DNA from: Taklimakanibacter deserti
GTDB taxonomy: Bacteria; Pseudomonadota; Alphaproteobacteria; Rhizobiales; Aestuariivirgaceae
NCBI GenBank assembly: GCA_003574785.1
Contig: QORU01000005.1
Coordinates: forward strand, 248,001-312,000
DNA length: 64,000 nucleotides
Direction: 5' to 3'
Part shown: positions 26,297 to 34,597 of the stretch, one piece after another
How the letters are laid out: every line of letters begins with the position of its first letter
How positions within the stretch are numbered: position 1 is the stretch's first letter
Made by a program: the position numbers and the translations under genes
The notes under the pieces: model-generated
What the model saw: only the letters and a program-made list of their open reading frames with translations
What the model was told of the DNA's origin: nothing
The model's database searches: none

Positions 26297-26673
26297 AGCG
26301 CCCAAGCAATCAGAGCATCACCCGATGGCTGATTTTCGATTTTGTTCGCCGCAATCTTTACGCCTTTGCCTTTGTCTTTGCACTCACCGCTGCCCTCGGC
26401 GTCTGGTTGACGAATGAGCCTGTCTCTTCACGGACGATCGAAGGCAAGTTCGCCCGCTGGACGGCGATATCCCGTCAAGGCCCACCCTTGATCCAGGTTT
26501 TCGTCGATCTTCCGGATGGCCGGACGACCATGGTCAAGGCCTGGCCCGATTGGCAACCACCGGCAGTCGGTGACGCCATCCGCCTCTACGAAGTTACGCT
26601 CCGTTGGTTCGGCAAGAGCTACAGTCTTGCCCCTCCGGCGCAGAGCGGGAGGGAAGGCGAGCGCGCGACATGA
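26293..26673 (+). CDS. small single-helix membrane protein, tandem paralogue A
   Basis: A 126-residue protein whose ATG overlaps the ecm stop (ATGA). One membrane helix (about residues 18-42, NLYAFAFVFALTAALGVWL) is followed by a presumably periplasmic beta-rich domain: TIEGKFARWTAISRQGPP, VFVDLPDGRTTMVKAWPDW, PPAVGDAIRLYEVTLRWFGKSYSL. The protein is clearly related to the next gene (shared TN..VS...IEG...RWT, VF.DLPDGRT, AWPDW.PP, LRW.GK.YSL). I do not recognise the family. Coupling to ecm suggests co-expression with the EMC pathway, but the function is unknown. Confidence 0.7.
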   Translation: MKRPSNQSITRWLIFDFVRRNLYAFAFVFALTAALGVWLTNEPVSSRTIEGKFARWTAISRQGPPLIQVFVDLPDGRTTMVKAWPDWQPPAVGDAIRLYEVTLRWFGKSYSLAPPAQSGREGERAT

Positions 26674-27017
26674 GAAAAGACGCGGCAAGGAAACTCAGCC
26701 GGCAGCTGACTTCCGAGGCCCTCCGCGGAAATCTCCTGGCAATCCCCTTTGGGCTTCTCATCATAGCGGGTCTGATTTTCTGGACCACCAATGTAGCCGT
26801 CTCGCGTCACATCATCGAAGGCCGTTACGTCCGTTGGACGGTGCACCAGTCCGACAAGGGTCAAAGCCTGCCGCGCGTTTTCATCGATCTGCCGGATGGC
26901 CGGACGCTCGCGGTCGTAGCCTGGCCCGATTGGCGACCGCCAGAGGCTGGCAGTGCCGTCCGGATCGAGGAACAATCCCTGCGCTGGTACGGCAAACGCT
27001 ATAGCCTTGTGCGCTGA
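26670..27017 (+). CDS. small single-helix membrane protein, tandem paralogue B
   Basis: A 115-residue protein beginning at ATG 26670, which overlaps the stop of paralogue A (ATGA). It has the same plan: basic N-terminus, one membrane helix (GNLLAIPFGLLIIAGLIFW), then IIEGRYVRWTVHQSDKGQ, VFIDLPDGRTLAVVAWPDW and AVRIEEQSLRWYGKRYSLV. Identity with paralogue A is highest in the DLPDGRT-AWPDW block. It arose by tandem duplication. The upstream in-frame starts lie inside paralogue A and are not used. Function unknown. Confidence 0.7.
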   Translation: MRKDAARKLSRQLTSEALRGNLLAIPFGLLIIAGLIFWTTNVAVSRHIIEGRYVRWTVHQSDKGQSLPRVFIDLPDGRTLAVVAWPDWRPPEAGSAVRIEEQSLRWYGKRYSLVR

Positions 27018-27040
27018 ACCGGCTATTGTGCCGGCGCTTC

Positions 27041-27985
27041 ATGTCTTCGGTCCTCACCACCATTCTCCCGGTCTTCGGCCTGATCGCGCTCGGCTTCATT
27101 TGCGCGCGGACGAAGTTCATCGGCGCCGCCGCCGGCCAGGGCCTGAGCCAGGTCGTGTTCAATCTCGCCATGCCGGCGCTGCTCTTCCGCACCGTGGCGG
27201 TGATCGATCAGCAGAGCCTGTCGCCCTGGCCGCTCTGGTCGGCGCTGTTCGGCGGCATTGCTTTTGTCTGGCTCGTCACCACCGTCATCGCCAACACCAC
27301 GAAACTCATCGCCGCCGCACCGGCCTCGGCGGCGATGGGCGCCTCATTCGGCAATCTGGCCATGCTCGGCCTGCCCTTGACGCTGGCGCATTTCGGCGAC
27401 CGCGCCGCTCTGCCCGTCGGATTCGTCCTGTCCATCCACGCGCCGATATTGTGGCTGGCCGCCGTGATCCATATCGAGTCCTCGGGCCATGGCCATCTCC
27501 CTTCCGTCCTCACCATCGCCCGGCAACTGGCGAGCCAGCTCATTCGCAATCCGATCGTGCTGGCGCTGCTTTTGGGCTCTTTGTGGCGAGTGACAGGCTT
27601 GGGCCTTCATCCGGTGCCCGACCGTTTCCTCGAGCTCCTGGGAGAAGCCGGCATCCCGACGGCGCTTGTGGCGCTGGGCCTGTCGCTCGCGGCCTACAGC
27701 CTCAAGGGTCAATGGCGCGGCATCCTCACGCTCATGATCTTGAAAATGCTCCTCCTGCCGCTCACGGTCTGGCTGATCGCGCGCCATGTCGTCGGCCTCG
27801 AGCCCTTCTGGATCCAGATCGCGCTGGTCCTCGCCGCGATGCCGACCGGCGCCAATGCCTATTTGTTCGCCGAACGTTACGCCACGGGAACGGCTGCGGT
27901 TTCGGGCGCCATCGCGCTTGGGACGGCGCTGTCGCTCGTCACCTTGAGCGTTCTGTTCCTGTTCATGGATTCAGGCTTGATCTAG
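27041..27985 (+). CDS. AEC-family (auxin efflux carrier) transporter
   Basis: A 314-residue protein with about ten membrane helices. It begins MSSVLTTILPVFGLIALGFICARTKFI and has the AEC landmarks: [43 protein letters not shown] in the first half, and ALLLGSLWRV, GIPTALVALGLSLA and AMPTGANAYLFAERYATG in the second. A TTG five codons upstream is possible, but ATG 27041 is preferred. Bacterial members export organic acids or similar anions; the cargo here is unknown. Confidence 0.9.
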   Translation: MSSVLTTILPVFGLIALGFICARTKFIGAAAGQGLSQVVFNLAMPALLFRTVAVIDQQSLSPWPLWSALFGGIAFVWLVTTVIANTTKLIAAAPASAAMGASFGNLAMLGLPLTLAHFGDRAALPVGFVLSIHAPILWLAAVIHIESSGHGHLPSVLTIARQLASQLIRNPIVLALLLGSLWRVTGLGLHPVPDRFLELLGEAGIPTALVALGLSLAAYSLKGQWRGILTLMILKMLLLPLTVWLIARHVVGLEPFWIQIALVLAAMPTGANAYLFAERYATGTAAVSGAIALGTALSLVTLSVLFLFMDSGLI

Positions 27986-28080
27986 GCCCGTTCGCTGAAA
28001 ATCCTGACAGCAACTGTCATCAGGGGATGCTTAGCTGCGCTGCCAATCCGGCACTGATCATTGAGCGAGAGGTGATGACG

Positions 28081-28848
28081 ATGACCGACCAGACCCGCAA
28101 GGCCGAAGAATTCCACGCGCTGCACAGGGCCGGAAATCCCCTCATTCTCTTCAATATCTGGGATGCGGGCAGCGCCAAGGCGGTTGCCGCCGCGGGCGCC
28201 CGCGCGCTGGCGACGGGGAGCTGGTCGGTCGCCAATGCGCAGGGTTTTGCCGATGGCGAGCATCTGCCGCTCGCTGTGGCCATCGACAATCTGCGGCGCA
28301 TCGTCAAGGTGACGGACCTTCCCGTGACGGTCGATCTGGAATCGGGCTATGGCGACACGCCGGCAAAGGTCGGCGAGACCATCGGCATGGCGATCGAAGC
28401 GGGCGCCATAGGCTGCAATCTCGAGGACAGCTTTCCCGCCGACGGAACTCTCCGCCCGGCGACGGACCAGGTCGAGCGCATCCGTGCGGCGCGGCGGGCG
28501 GCCGATGCCGCCCACCTTCCCTTCTTCATCAATGCTCGCACGGATATCTTTTTCCAGCACGAACCCGAGGCGCATGACGATGCCATGATCGATGCGGCGC
28601 TGGAGCGCGGCCGGGCCTATGCGCAAGCCGGCGCCAGCGGGCTTTTCGCGCCTGGCCTCGACAAGATCGCTCTGATCGAACGCCTCGCCAAGACTTCCTC
28701 GCTTCCCCTCAACATCATGGTCGGCACAACGACCCCGTCACGCGACGAGCTCGCGCATGCTGGTGTCGCGCGCTTGAGCCACGGCCCCGGTCCCTATCTG
28801 CTGGCCATGAAGGCGCTCGAAGACGCCGCGCGCGGCGCTCACCTCTGA
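28081..28848 (+). CDS. isocitrate lyase/PEP mutase-family protein
   Basis: A 255-residue protein. ATG 28081 is preferred to the one six bases earlier because GAGAGG lies 8 bases before it. The fold is a PEP mutase/isocitrate lyase barrel: NPLILFNIWDAGSAKAVAAAGARALATGSWSVA, VTVDLESGYGDTP (metal-binding Asp/Glu), GAIGCNLEDSF and FFINARTDIFF. It lacks the KKCGH loop of true isocitrate lyase and has no room for it, so it does not replace the glyoxylate cycle. Relatives act as C-C lyases (oxaloacetase, methylisocitrate- or phosphonopyruvate-type). The substrate is unknown; its placement among EMC genes is suggestive only. Confidence 0.88.
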   Translation: MTDQTRKAEEFHALHRAGNPLILFNIWDAGSAKAVAAAGARALATGSWSVANAQGFADGEHLPLAVAIDNLRRIVKVTDLPVTVDLESGYGDTPAKVGETIGMAIEAGAIGCNLEDSFPADGTLRPATDQVERIRAARRAADAAHLPFFINARTDIFFQHEPEAHDDAMIDAALERGRAYAQAGASGLFAPGLDKIALIERLAKTSSLPLNIMVGTTTPSRDELAHAGVARLSHGPGPYLLAMKALEDAARGAHL

Positions 28849-28914
28849 GCGGCATTGGGTGACAAGCGCATTGAGCATGTGACGATCTTTCCCGCTGCTC
28901 GTTCTGTCGATCCG

Positions 28915-30771
28915 TTATGTGGCCAGGCGATATCGTTCCTGCAGGACGCAGGCGCTCGCAAGCCGCATCAGCGCCCGATCAATGCTGGACAGCCTTTTGT
29001 CATCGAATGAAGGAAGGCGGTCGAGTAAAGCCACGATCCGCTTCTGATCAAGATAAGGGATGGCGGCGAGAGCCGGTCCCCGGAGCATGTCCTGTACCAG
29101 CGTATTCAATCTCTCCCGCCGCCGCAGCGTGGCAGGAGGCGTGGCGAAGGGGTGTTTGCGCCGGCGATAGACGGTGTCGCTGACGACATCGCGCGTTGCC
29201 TCGCGAAGCACGTATTTCTCGGTCTTGCCGCGTATCTTCTGGCTCACCGGCTGGGCGCTCATAACCTCGACGACATGATGATCGAGGAAAGGCAGGCGGC
29301 CCTCGACCGAGTGCGCCATTTCCACGCGATCGCTCAGCATCGTGAGAATATAGGTCGGCATCCTGCTCTTTGCGCCAAGGTACAGCGCCTGGTTCAGCGG
29401 ATGCCGTCCCGCAAGCTGGGCCGGCACATTGATCTCGCTGATCAAGGCGCGGTAGCAATCGCTCCGGGGAAATCTTTCCAGGAATTCCTTCGCCATGAAG
29501 CCCTGCATGGATTGCGCAGCAGCAGCCCGGATCTCCATCCAGTAGGGAGCAACACCAAGCCGCTTTCTCACCGTGTCGAGCGGCAATACTACGCCATTCG
29601 GGTCCGCAGGCGTTCCCGCACGCTGCATATCAAATCGAAATTCGGGATAGCCCGCAAGAATCTCATCAGCGCCTTCTCCCGTGAGGACAACCTTGAATCC
29701 GGCATCGCGCACAACCCGGCTCAGCAGATACTTGGCCACGCCATGAGCATTATTGCAGAGCGTCTCGGCCTGTTCGATGGCGTCGGCAAAATGATCCGCG
29801 AGATCGTCCTGCCGGGCGGGGATCGAAACGAATTCGGCGTTCGCCTTGGCCGCCATTTCTCGAGCGATCTCTTTCTCGTCGAACCGCGGATCGTCGAAAC
29901 TGATGTTGAAGGCGCGAATGGGACGAGGGTGATGCCGCGCCGCCAGTCCGAGCACCGCGCAGGAATCGATGCCGCCGCTGAGATAGCACGCCACCGGCAC
30001 ATCGGCGCGCAGGCGAATGCGGACCGCCTCATCGAGCGCGCTGCGAAGCTCCGCTGCCCAGTCTGCGTCCGAACGTTGTGGCGGCGGAAAGCGTTCCTGA
30101 CGAAAATTGAAGTCCCAATATTGGCTGATCCGCACTCGCTTCTCGGTGGCGATCATATAATGGCCAGGCGGAATTTGCAGAACGCCCGCAAACAGCGTGC
30201 GCTCCTGCCCGCCGGCGGAGGTCAAGGCATGGTAGAAGGATTCGGCATCCCACCGCGCCGGCAAACCGGCGGCAAAGAGCGCCTTCACTTCCGAGGCGAT
30301 AAACAGCGTATCGTCATGCCACGCATAGAACAGCGGTTTGATTCCAAAGCGATCGCGCGCGGCAAACACAGTGCGGCTTCTTTCGTCCCACAGCACAAAG
30401 GCGAACTCGCCGCGCAGCCGGTGCAGGCACTCCACGCCAAGGTCCTCGTAAAGATGCAACGCAATCTCACTGTCCGAGCGCGTGCGCAATCGGTGACCGG
30501 ATGCCTCGAGCTCGCGCTGGATCGACTCATAGCCATAGAACTCGCCATTGACCACGATGCGTGTGTGGCCGTCTTCGCTGGCGATCGGCTGATCGCCCGT
30601 CGCAAGATCGATGATGCTGAGACGCCGGTGGCCAAGGCCGGTCCGCCGATCAGGCGAAATCCAAAAGCCCTCTCCATCCGGGCCGCGATGCCGGAGCCGG
30701 TCGGTTGCCCGAGCGAGCACCTCGGGCTCGATCGGCTTTCTGCGCGAGAAGATCGCGACGATTCCACACAT
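28915..30771 (-). CDS. asnB: asparagine synthetase, glutamine-hydrolysing
   Basis: A 618-residue protein. Cys2 of MCGIVAIFSR is the class-II glutaminase nucleophile; RLSIIDLATGDQP, NGEFYGYESIQREL and GEFAFVLWDERS complete that domain (residues 1-200). The synthetase domain has the ATP loop YLSGGIDSCAVLGLA and later TGEGADEILAGYPEFRF and EGRLPFLDHHVVE. It makes asparagine from aspartate, glutamine and ATP; some relatives amidate other substrates in exopolysaccharide clusters. It starts 27 bases after the mesaconyl-CoA hydratase stop on the same strand and may be the last gene of that operon, an unexplained partnership. Confidence 0.94.
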   Translation of the reverse strand: MCGIVAIFSRRKPIEPEVLARATDRLRHRGPDGEGFWISPDRRTGLGHRRLSIIDLATGDQPIASEDGHTRIVVNGEFYGYESIQRELEASGHRLRTRSDSEIALHLYEDLGVECLHRLRGEFAFVLWDERSRTVFAARDRFGIKPLFYAWHDDTLFIASEVKALFAAGLPARWDAESFYHALTSAGGQERTLFAGVLQIPPGHYMIATEKRVRISQYWDFNFRQERFPPPQRSDADWAAELRSALDEAVRIRLRADVPVACYLSGGIDSCAVLGLAARHHPRPIRAFNISFDDPRFDEKEIAREMAAKANAEFVSIPARQDDLADHFADAIEQAETLCNNAHGVAKYLLSRVVRDAGFKVVLTGEGADEILAGYPEFRFDMQRAGTPADPNGVVLPLDTVRKRLGVAPYWMEIRAAAAQSMQGFMAKEFLERFPRSDCYRALISEINVPAQLAGRHPLNQALYLGAKSRMPTYILTMLSDRVEMAHSVEGRLPFLDHHVVEVMSAQPVSQKIRGKTEKYVLREATRDVVSDTVYRRRKHPFATPPATLRRRERLNTLVQDMLRGPALAAIPYLDQKRIVALLDRLPSFDDKRLSSIDRALMRLASACVLQERYRLAT

Positions 30772-30798
30772 GGCCGTCCAGCCTTTCAGGGTCCCCTG

Positions 30799-31854
30799 TT
30801 ACCGCGGCAGCAATACCCAGTAGTCGAATTCGAGGATCACACCCGGCTCTTGCGCCGTCGCTTCCTTGGTCGGGAAATCCTTGGCGGGCAGGTCGCGGGT
30901 CGCGCGCGTCAGGATGCGCAAGGCGCCGAGATCGGACTGCGCCGGCACATCGGCGGTCTCGACGATCTCCGACCAGGCGTAGACGGTGCCTTGGGCGAAG
31001 AGCGGCGCCACATGGCGGCCGCCATTGATGGCCGCCACATGGAAGGCGTTGCCGAGGCCGTTGAAGGAGAGAGCCCGGGCCAGCGAGATGACATGGCCGC
31101 CATAGATGAGCCGCCGCCCGAAGCGGCCCTTGGCTTCGCTGAGCTGATCGAAATGCACCTTGGCGGTATTCTGATAGAGCCGCGTCGCCAGCATGTGCTC
31201 CGCCTCTTCCACCGTCATGCCGTCGACATGATCGATGCGCTCGCCTTTTTTGTAGTCCCTGAAGCGATGGACTGAGCCCGAGAGCGCGTCGTCCCAGACC
31301 TTGCCGGCGACCTTGGGGCACCCGGCGCCGAGATCGGCCGGCAGCACGGCCTCGGGCAGGTCCGGGACCGTGGCCTTGGACGCCGGTGACTTCTCATCGC
31401 GCTTGCGCACCATCACCCAGCGCACATAGCTCAGGACCGCATCGCCCTCCTGGTTGAGGCCGGTCGAGCGCACATAGACCGTGCCGGTCTTGCCGTTGGA
31501 ATTCTCCTTGAGGCCGATCACTTCCGATGTGGCGCTGAGCGTGTCGCCCGGATAGACGGGCTTCAGGAAATGGCCGTCGGCATAGCCCAGATTGGCGACG
31601 GCGTTGAGCGAGATATCGGGCACCGTCTTGCCGAAGACGATATGGAAAACGAGGAGGTCGTCGACCGGCGCATGGCCATAGCCGATGGCGCGGGCGAAGG
31701 TATCGGACGACTGAACGGCGAAGCGTGTCCCGTAGAGCGCGGTGTAGAGCGCCTGATCGCCCGCCGTCACGGTGCGTGGCGTCGCATGGCGGATTACCTG
31801 GCCCAAGCGGAAATCCTCGAAGAAATTGCCCGGATTGGTCTTCGTGTCAGTCAT
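30799..31854 (-). CDS. mch: mesaconyl-CoA hydratase (MaoC family), EMC pathway
   Basis: A 351-residue double hot-dog protein. The N-terminal half reads NFFEDFRLGQVIRHATPRTVTAGDQALYTALYGTRFAVQSSDTFA, and hydratase-2-type catalytic blocks appear as GHAPVDDLLVFHIVFGKTVPDISLNAVANLGYADGHFLKPVYPGDT and, in the second half, RLIYGGHVISLARALSFNGLGNAF. This length and these blocks are those of mesaconyl-CoA (2-methylfumaryl-CoA) hydratase. It adds water to mesaconyl-CoA to give beta-methylmalyl-CoA, following Mcd. Its start overlaps the stop of the DUF5063 gene by 8 bases, and a malyl-CoA lyase/thioesterase gene heads the operon. Confidence 0.94.
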   Translation of the reverse strand: MTDTKTNPGNFFEDFRLGQVIRHATPRTVTAGDQALYTALYGTRFAVQSSDTFARAIGYGHAPVDDLLVFHIVFGKTVPDISLNAVANLGYADGHFLKPVYPGDTLSATSEVIGLKENSNGKTGTVYVRSTGLNQEGDAVLSYVRWVMVRKRDEKSPASKATVPDLPEAVLPADLGAGCPKVAGKVWDDALSGSVHRFRDYKKGERIDHVDGMTVEEAEHMLATRLYQNTAKVHFDQLSEAKGRFGRRLIYGGHVISLARALSFNGLGNAFHVAAINGGRHVAPLFAQGTVYAWSEIVETADVPAQSDLGALRILTRATRDLPAKDFPTKEATAQEPGVILEFDYWVLLPR

Positions 31855-32323
31855 CGTGCCTCATCTCTTCAAGATACTGGCGAAGGGAATGAACGTGCAT
31901 CCACAAATGCATATCGTATCTGAAGCGCAATGCCGCAAGCGCATTCCTCCGATCGGCGTGCTCACTGATCCACCGAACTTCACGCAGCGCGATGAGAATA
32001 TCCGCCAGATCGTCGATCGCGTCGCCAACCGCCAGCTCTCCGTCCGCGCCGTCTTCGACGATGGCATGAAGGGCAAGCCAATAATGTCCCAAGGTCGGGT
32101 AGCGCTGCTTGATGGCCTCATAGGCCTCACGATAGTCGAATTGCGGCGCCTCCAACTCCGTCTCTTCATTGGCTGGAACATCCGCACCGATCGAGTGAAG
32201 CGAATAAGTGAGCGTATCGACAGCGCGGATAAGTCGGGAGATCTCCGCCGGCCTATGGTCGGCGCCGGAAATTTCATCGGCGAGCAGCGCCGCCACTTCC
32301 AGCGGATCGATGGCAGAGCTCAC
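31847..32323 (-). CDS. DUF5063-like protein embedded in the mcl-mch operon
   Basis: A 158-residue acidic, helical protein. I start it at GTG 32323, which overlaps the stop of the CoA-lyase gene (GTGA); upstream in-frame codons read that gene out of frame. Features are VAALLADEISGADHRPAEISRLIRAVDTLTYSLHSIG, YREAYEAIKQRYPTLGHYWLALHAI (the conserved 'r...yp.LG.Y' block of DUF5063) and GDAIDDLADILIALREVRWISEHADRRNALAALRFRYDMHLWMHVHSL. Its 3' end overlaps the hydratase start by 8 bases. Function is unknown; tight coupling between two EMC-type enzyme genes hints at an accessory role. Confidence 0.75.
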   Translation of the reverse strand: MSSAIDPLEVAALLADEISGADHRPAEISRLIRAVDTLTYSLHSIGADVPANEETELEAPQFDYREAYEAIKQRYPTLGHYWLALHAIVEDGADGELAVGDAIDDLADILIALREVRWISEHADRRNALAALRFRYDMHLWMHVHSLRQYLEEMRHDD

Positions 32324-33192
32324 CGCGCAATAGCCTCCCAGATGGCGACGACCCGCTCGGCCATCACCAGATGCAGCCTTTCCACCATGCGCCCCTCGAC
32401 GGTAATGACCCCCTTGCTCTTGTGTTCCGGCAAAGCGAAGGCCTGGATCACTTTGCGCGACCAGGAGACCTCCTCCTCGGACGGCGAGAATATCCGGTTG
32501 CACGGCTCGATCTGCGAAGGATGGATGAGCGTCTTGCCGTCCATGCCGAGGGTGCGCCCCTGCTCGCATTCGGCCTTGAAGCCCATTTCGTCCTTGAAGT
32601 CGTTATAGACGCCGTCGATCACATCGAGGCCGAACGCGCGGGCGGCGAGGACACTCCCTGCGAGCCACGGGATGATGGCGAAACGGTCGCCCAAGGCTCT
32701 GGCGCGCGATTCTTTCAACAGGTCGTTGGTGCCGAGCACCAGGCAGGAGAAACGGGATTCGGCATCGCCGGCGACGCTCGCTATGTCGCGCGCATTGAGG
32801 ATGGCGAGCGGCGTCTCCATCATCGCCCAGAGCCGCGTATGGTTGGGCGCGCCATAGGCCTTGAGCAGCTTGGCGGCGCTCGCCATGTCGCCCGGCCGCG
32901 AGACCTTGGGCACCAGAATGGCATCGGGCCCCGCCGCGGCGGCGGCCTTGAGGTCGTCGGCCCCCCAGGGCGTCTCGATCGCATTGATCCTGATGATGAG
33001 CTCGCGCCGCCCGTAGCCGCCGCTCTTGACGGCGGCGATCACCTTGTCGCGGGCTTCGGGCTTGGCCTCGGGGGCCACCGAATCCTCGAGATCGAGGATG
33101 AGCGCATCGGCGGGGAGGCTCTTGGCCTTTTCGAGCGCCCGGTCATTGGCGCCCGGCATATAGAGGACGCTGCGGCGAGGTCTGATTTTCAT
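32320..33192 (-). CDS. HpcH/HpaI-family CoA ester lyase, Mcl2-type malyl-CoA thioesterase or beta-methylmalyl-CoA lyase
   Basis: A 290-residue TIM-barrel protein. It begins RRSVLYMPGANDRALEKAKSLPADALILDLEDSVAPEAKPEAR with the metal- and CoA-binding blocks of the citrate lyase beta/malyl-CoA lyase family, then ILVPKVS, LWAMMET, LVLGTNDLLKE and GKTLIHPSQIE. The short length and the MMET/GTNDL blocks resemble (3S)-malyl-CoA thioesterase (Mcl2) more than the longer Mcl1 lyase. Either activity belongs to the end of the EMC pathway: cleavage of beta-methylmalyl-CoA to glyoxylate plus propionyl-CoA, or hydrolysis of malyl-CoA. First gene of the operon with the DUF5063 and mesaconyl-CoA hydratase genes. 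Confidence 0.88.
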   Translation of the reverse strand: MKIRPRRSVLYMPGANDRALEKAKSLPADALILDLEDSVAPEAKPEARDKVIAAVKSGGYGRRELIIRINAIETPWGADDLKAAAAAGPDAILVPKVSRPGDMASAAKLLKAYGAPNHTRLWAMMETPLAILNARDIASVAGDAESRFSCLVLGTNDLLKESRARALGDRFAIIPWLAGSVLAARAFGLDVIDGVYNDFKDEMGFKAECEQGRTLGMDGKTLIHPSQIEPCNRIFSPSEEEVSWSRKVIQAFALPEHKSKGVITVEGRMVERLHLVMAERVVAIWEAIAR

Positions 33193-33304
33193 ATCCAGTC
33201 CTGATAAATTCGCGAGACCCTATTCATTCTTGTCATATCTGCCAAGCCTGGCCGACGGATGAAAGGCTTGAGAGTGTTTTCGTCTTTGGGCAGAGTGCCG
33301 CACC

Positions 33305-34477
33305 ATGAAGACCTATGATGTTGTAATCGTCGGCGGCGGCATCGTCGGAAGCAGTGCCGCCTATTTCCTCAAGAAGCAAGGTTTCACGGGCACGATCGCG
33401 CTGATCGAGCGCGACACCAGCTACGCCAATGGATGCACCGCGCGTTCTTGCGGCGGCATCCGCCAGCAATTCTCGACGCCCGAGAATATCCGCCTGTCGA
33501 AATTCGGGCTCAACATCCTGCGCCGTCTCAAGGAGGAATTCGGTCCCGAGGCCGATGTGGGCTTCCACGAGCAGGGCTATCTGATCCTCGCTTCCGAGAA
33601 CGGCAGGGCGATCCTCGAAGAGAACCATGCCATCCAGGTCGAAAACGGCGCCGACAATGTGCTGCTCGACGCACAGGGCCTGGCGAAGCAGTTTCCCTGG
33701 CTGGTGACCGATGGCCTGGCGCTCGGCTGCTTTGGCAAGAGCGGTGAGGGCTGGCTCGATCCCTATTCGCTGATGGGCCTGTTCCGCAAGGCGGCCGCGG
33801 CGCGCGGCGTCGACATCATCCAGGGCGAAGTCGCGTCGGTGAAGAAGACGGGAGGCCGCGCTTCGTCCCTGACCCTTACCGACGGCAGCGAGATCGCCTG
33901 CGGCACGCTGGTCAATGCCGGCGGCACCGGCGCCGGCGCGCTCGCCCGCATGGCGGGCATCGAGCTCCCGGTGGGCCCGCGCAAGCGCTATGTCTATGTG
34001 CTCGATTGTCCGGGCGCCAGCGAAGCGCTGCACAAGGCGCCGCTCACCGTCGATATTTCCGGCATCTATTTCCGTCCCGAGGGCCGGCAGTTCATTTGCG
34101 GCCTATCGCCGGAGGAAGTGGACGAGCCCCGCGAGATGAACTGGGAAGTCGATTACGCCTGGTTCGAGGAGCGCATCTGGGAAACGCTTGCCGCCCGCGT
34201 GCCGGCCTTCGAAGCGATCAAGGTCGTCAATGCCTGGGTCGGCCATTACGACTACAACGCGCTCGACCAGAATGCCGTCATCGGGCCGCATCCGCAGGTT
34301 TCGAATTTTCTCTTCGCCAATGGTTTTTCCGGTCATGGCCTGCAGCAGGGTCCCGGCGCCGGCAATGCCATTGCCGAGCTCATCATCCATGGCGGCTACC
34401 GCACGATCGATCTCGAGCGCTTCGGCTTCGAGCGCATCGCCCGGAAGGTGCCGCTTTTCGAGCGCAATGTGATCTAG
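33305..34477 (+). CDS. FAD-dependent oxidoreductase (DAO family)
   Basis: A 390-residue flavoprotein. The dinucleotide-binding fingerprint VIVGGGIVGSSAAYFL (residues about 5-20) opens the chain, followed by SYANGCTARSCGGIRQQFSTPENIRLS, a block typical of sarcosine/dimethylglycine-oxidase-like and FOXRED1-like proteins, and the C-terminal FAD contact NGFSGHGLQQGPGAGNAIAELI. It probably oxidises an N-methylated or other secondary amino acid; the substrate is not known. It stands alone between the EMC operon and phhA, divergent from the CoA-lyase gene. Confidence 0.88.
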   Translation: MKTYDVVIVGGGIVGSSAAYFLKKQGFTGTIALIERDTSYANGCTARSCGGIRQQFSTPENIRLSKFGLNILRRLKEEFGPEADVGFHEQGYLILASENGRAILEENHAIQVENGADNVLLDAQGLAKQFPWLVTDGLALGCFGKSGEGWLDPYSLMGLFRKAAAARGVDIIQGEVASVKKTGGRASSLTLTDGSEIACGTLVNAGGTGAGALARMAGIELPVGPRKRYVYVLDCPGASEALHKAPLTVDISGIYFRPEGRQFICGLSPEEVDEPREMNWEVDYAWFEERIWETLAARVPAFEAIKVVNAWVGHYDYNALDQNAVIGPHPQVSNFLFANGFSGHGLQQGPGAGNAIAELIIHGGYRTIDLERFGFERIARKVPLFERNVI

Positions 34478-34597
34478 GCCGCCTCTTTTTCCGCATTGCG
34501 CGACCAAAAACGCTGATTTGGCGCGCACGGCCACTATATATTCGGACATACCAATTGCGCCGGCCCAGTCCGCCACTGGCCCTGAGGAGTGAACGTC

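Noticed and set aside
28081..28848. True isocitrate lyase (glyoxylate cycle)
   Set aside because: The protein is only 255 residues and lacks the KKCGH signature; it belongs to the broader PEP mutase/lyase family.
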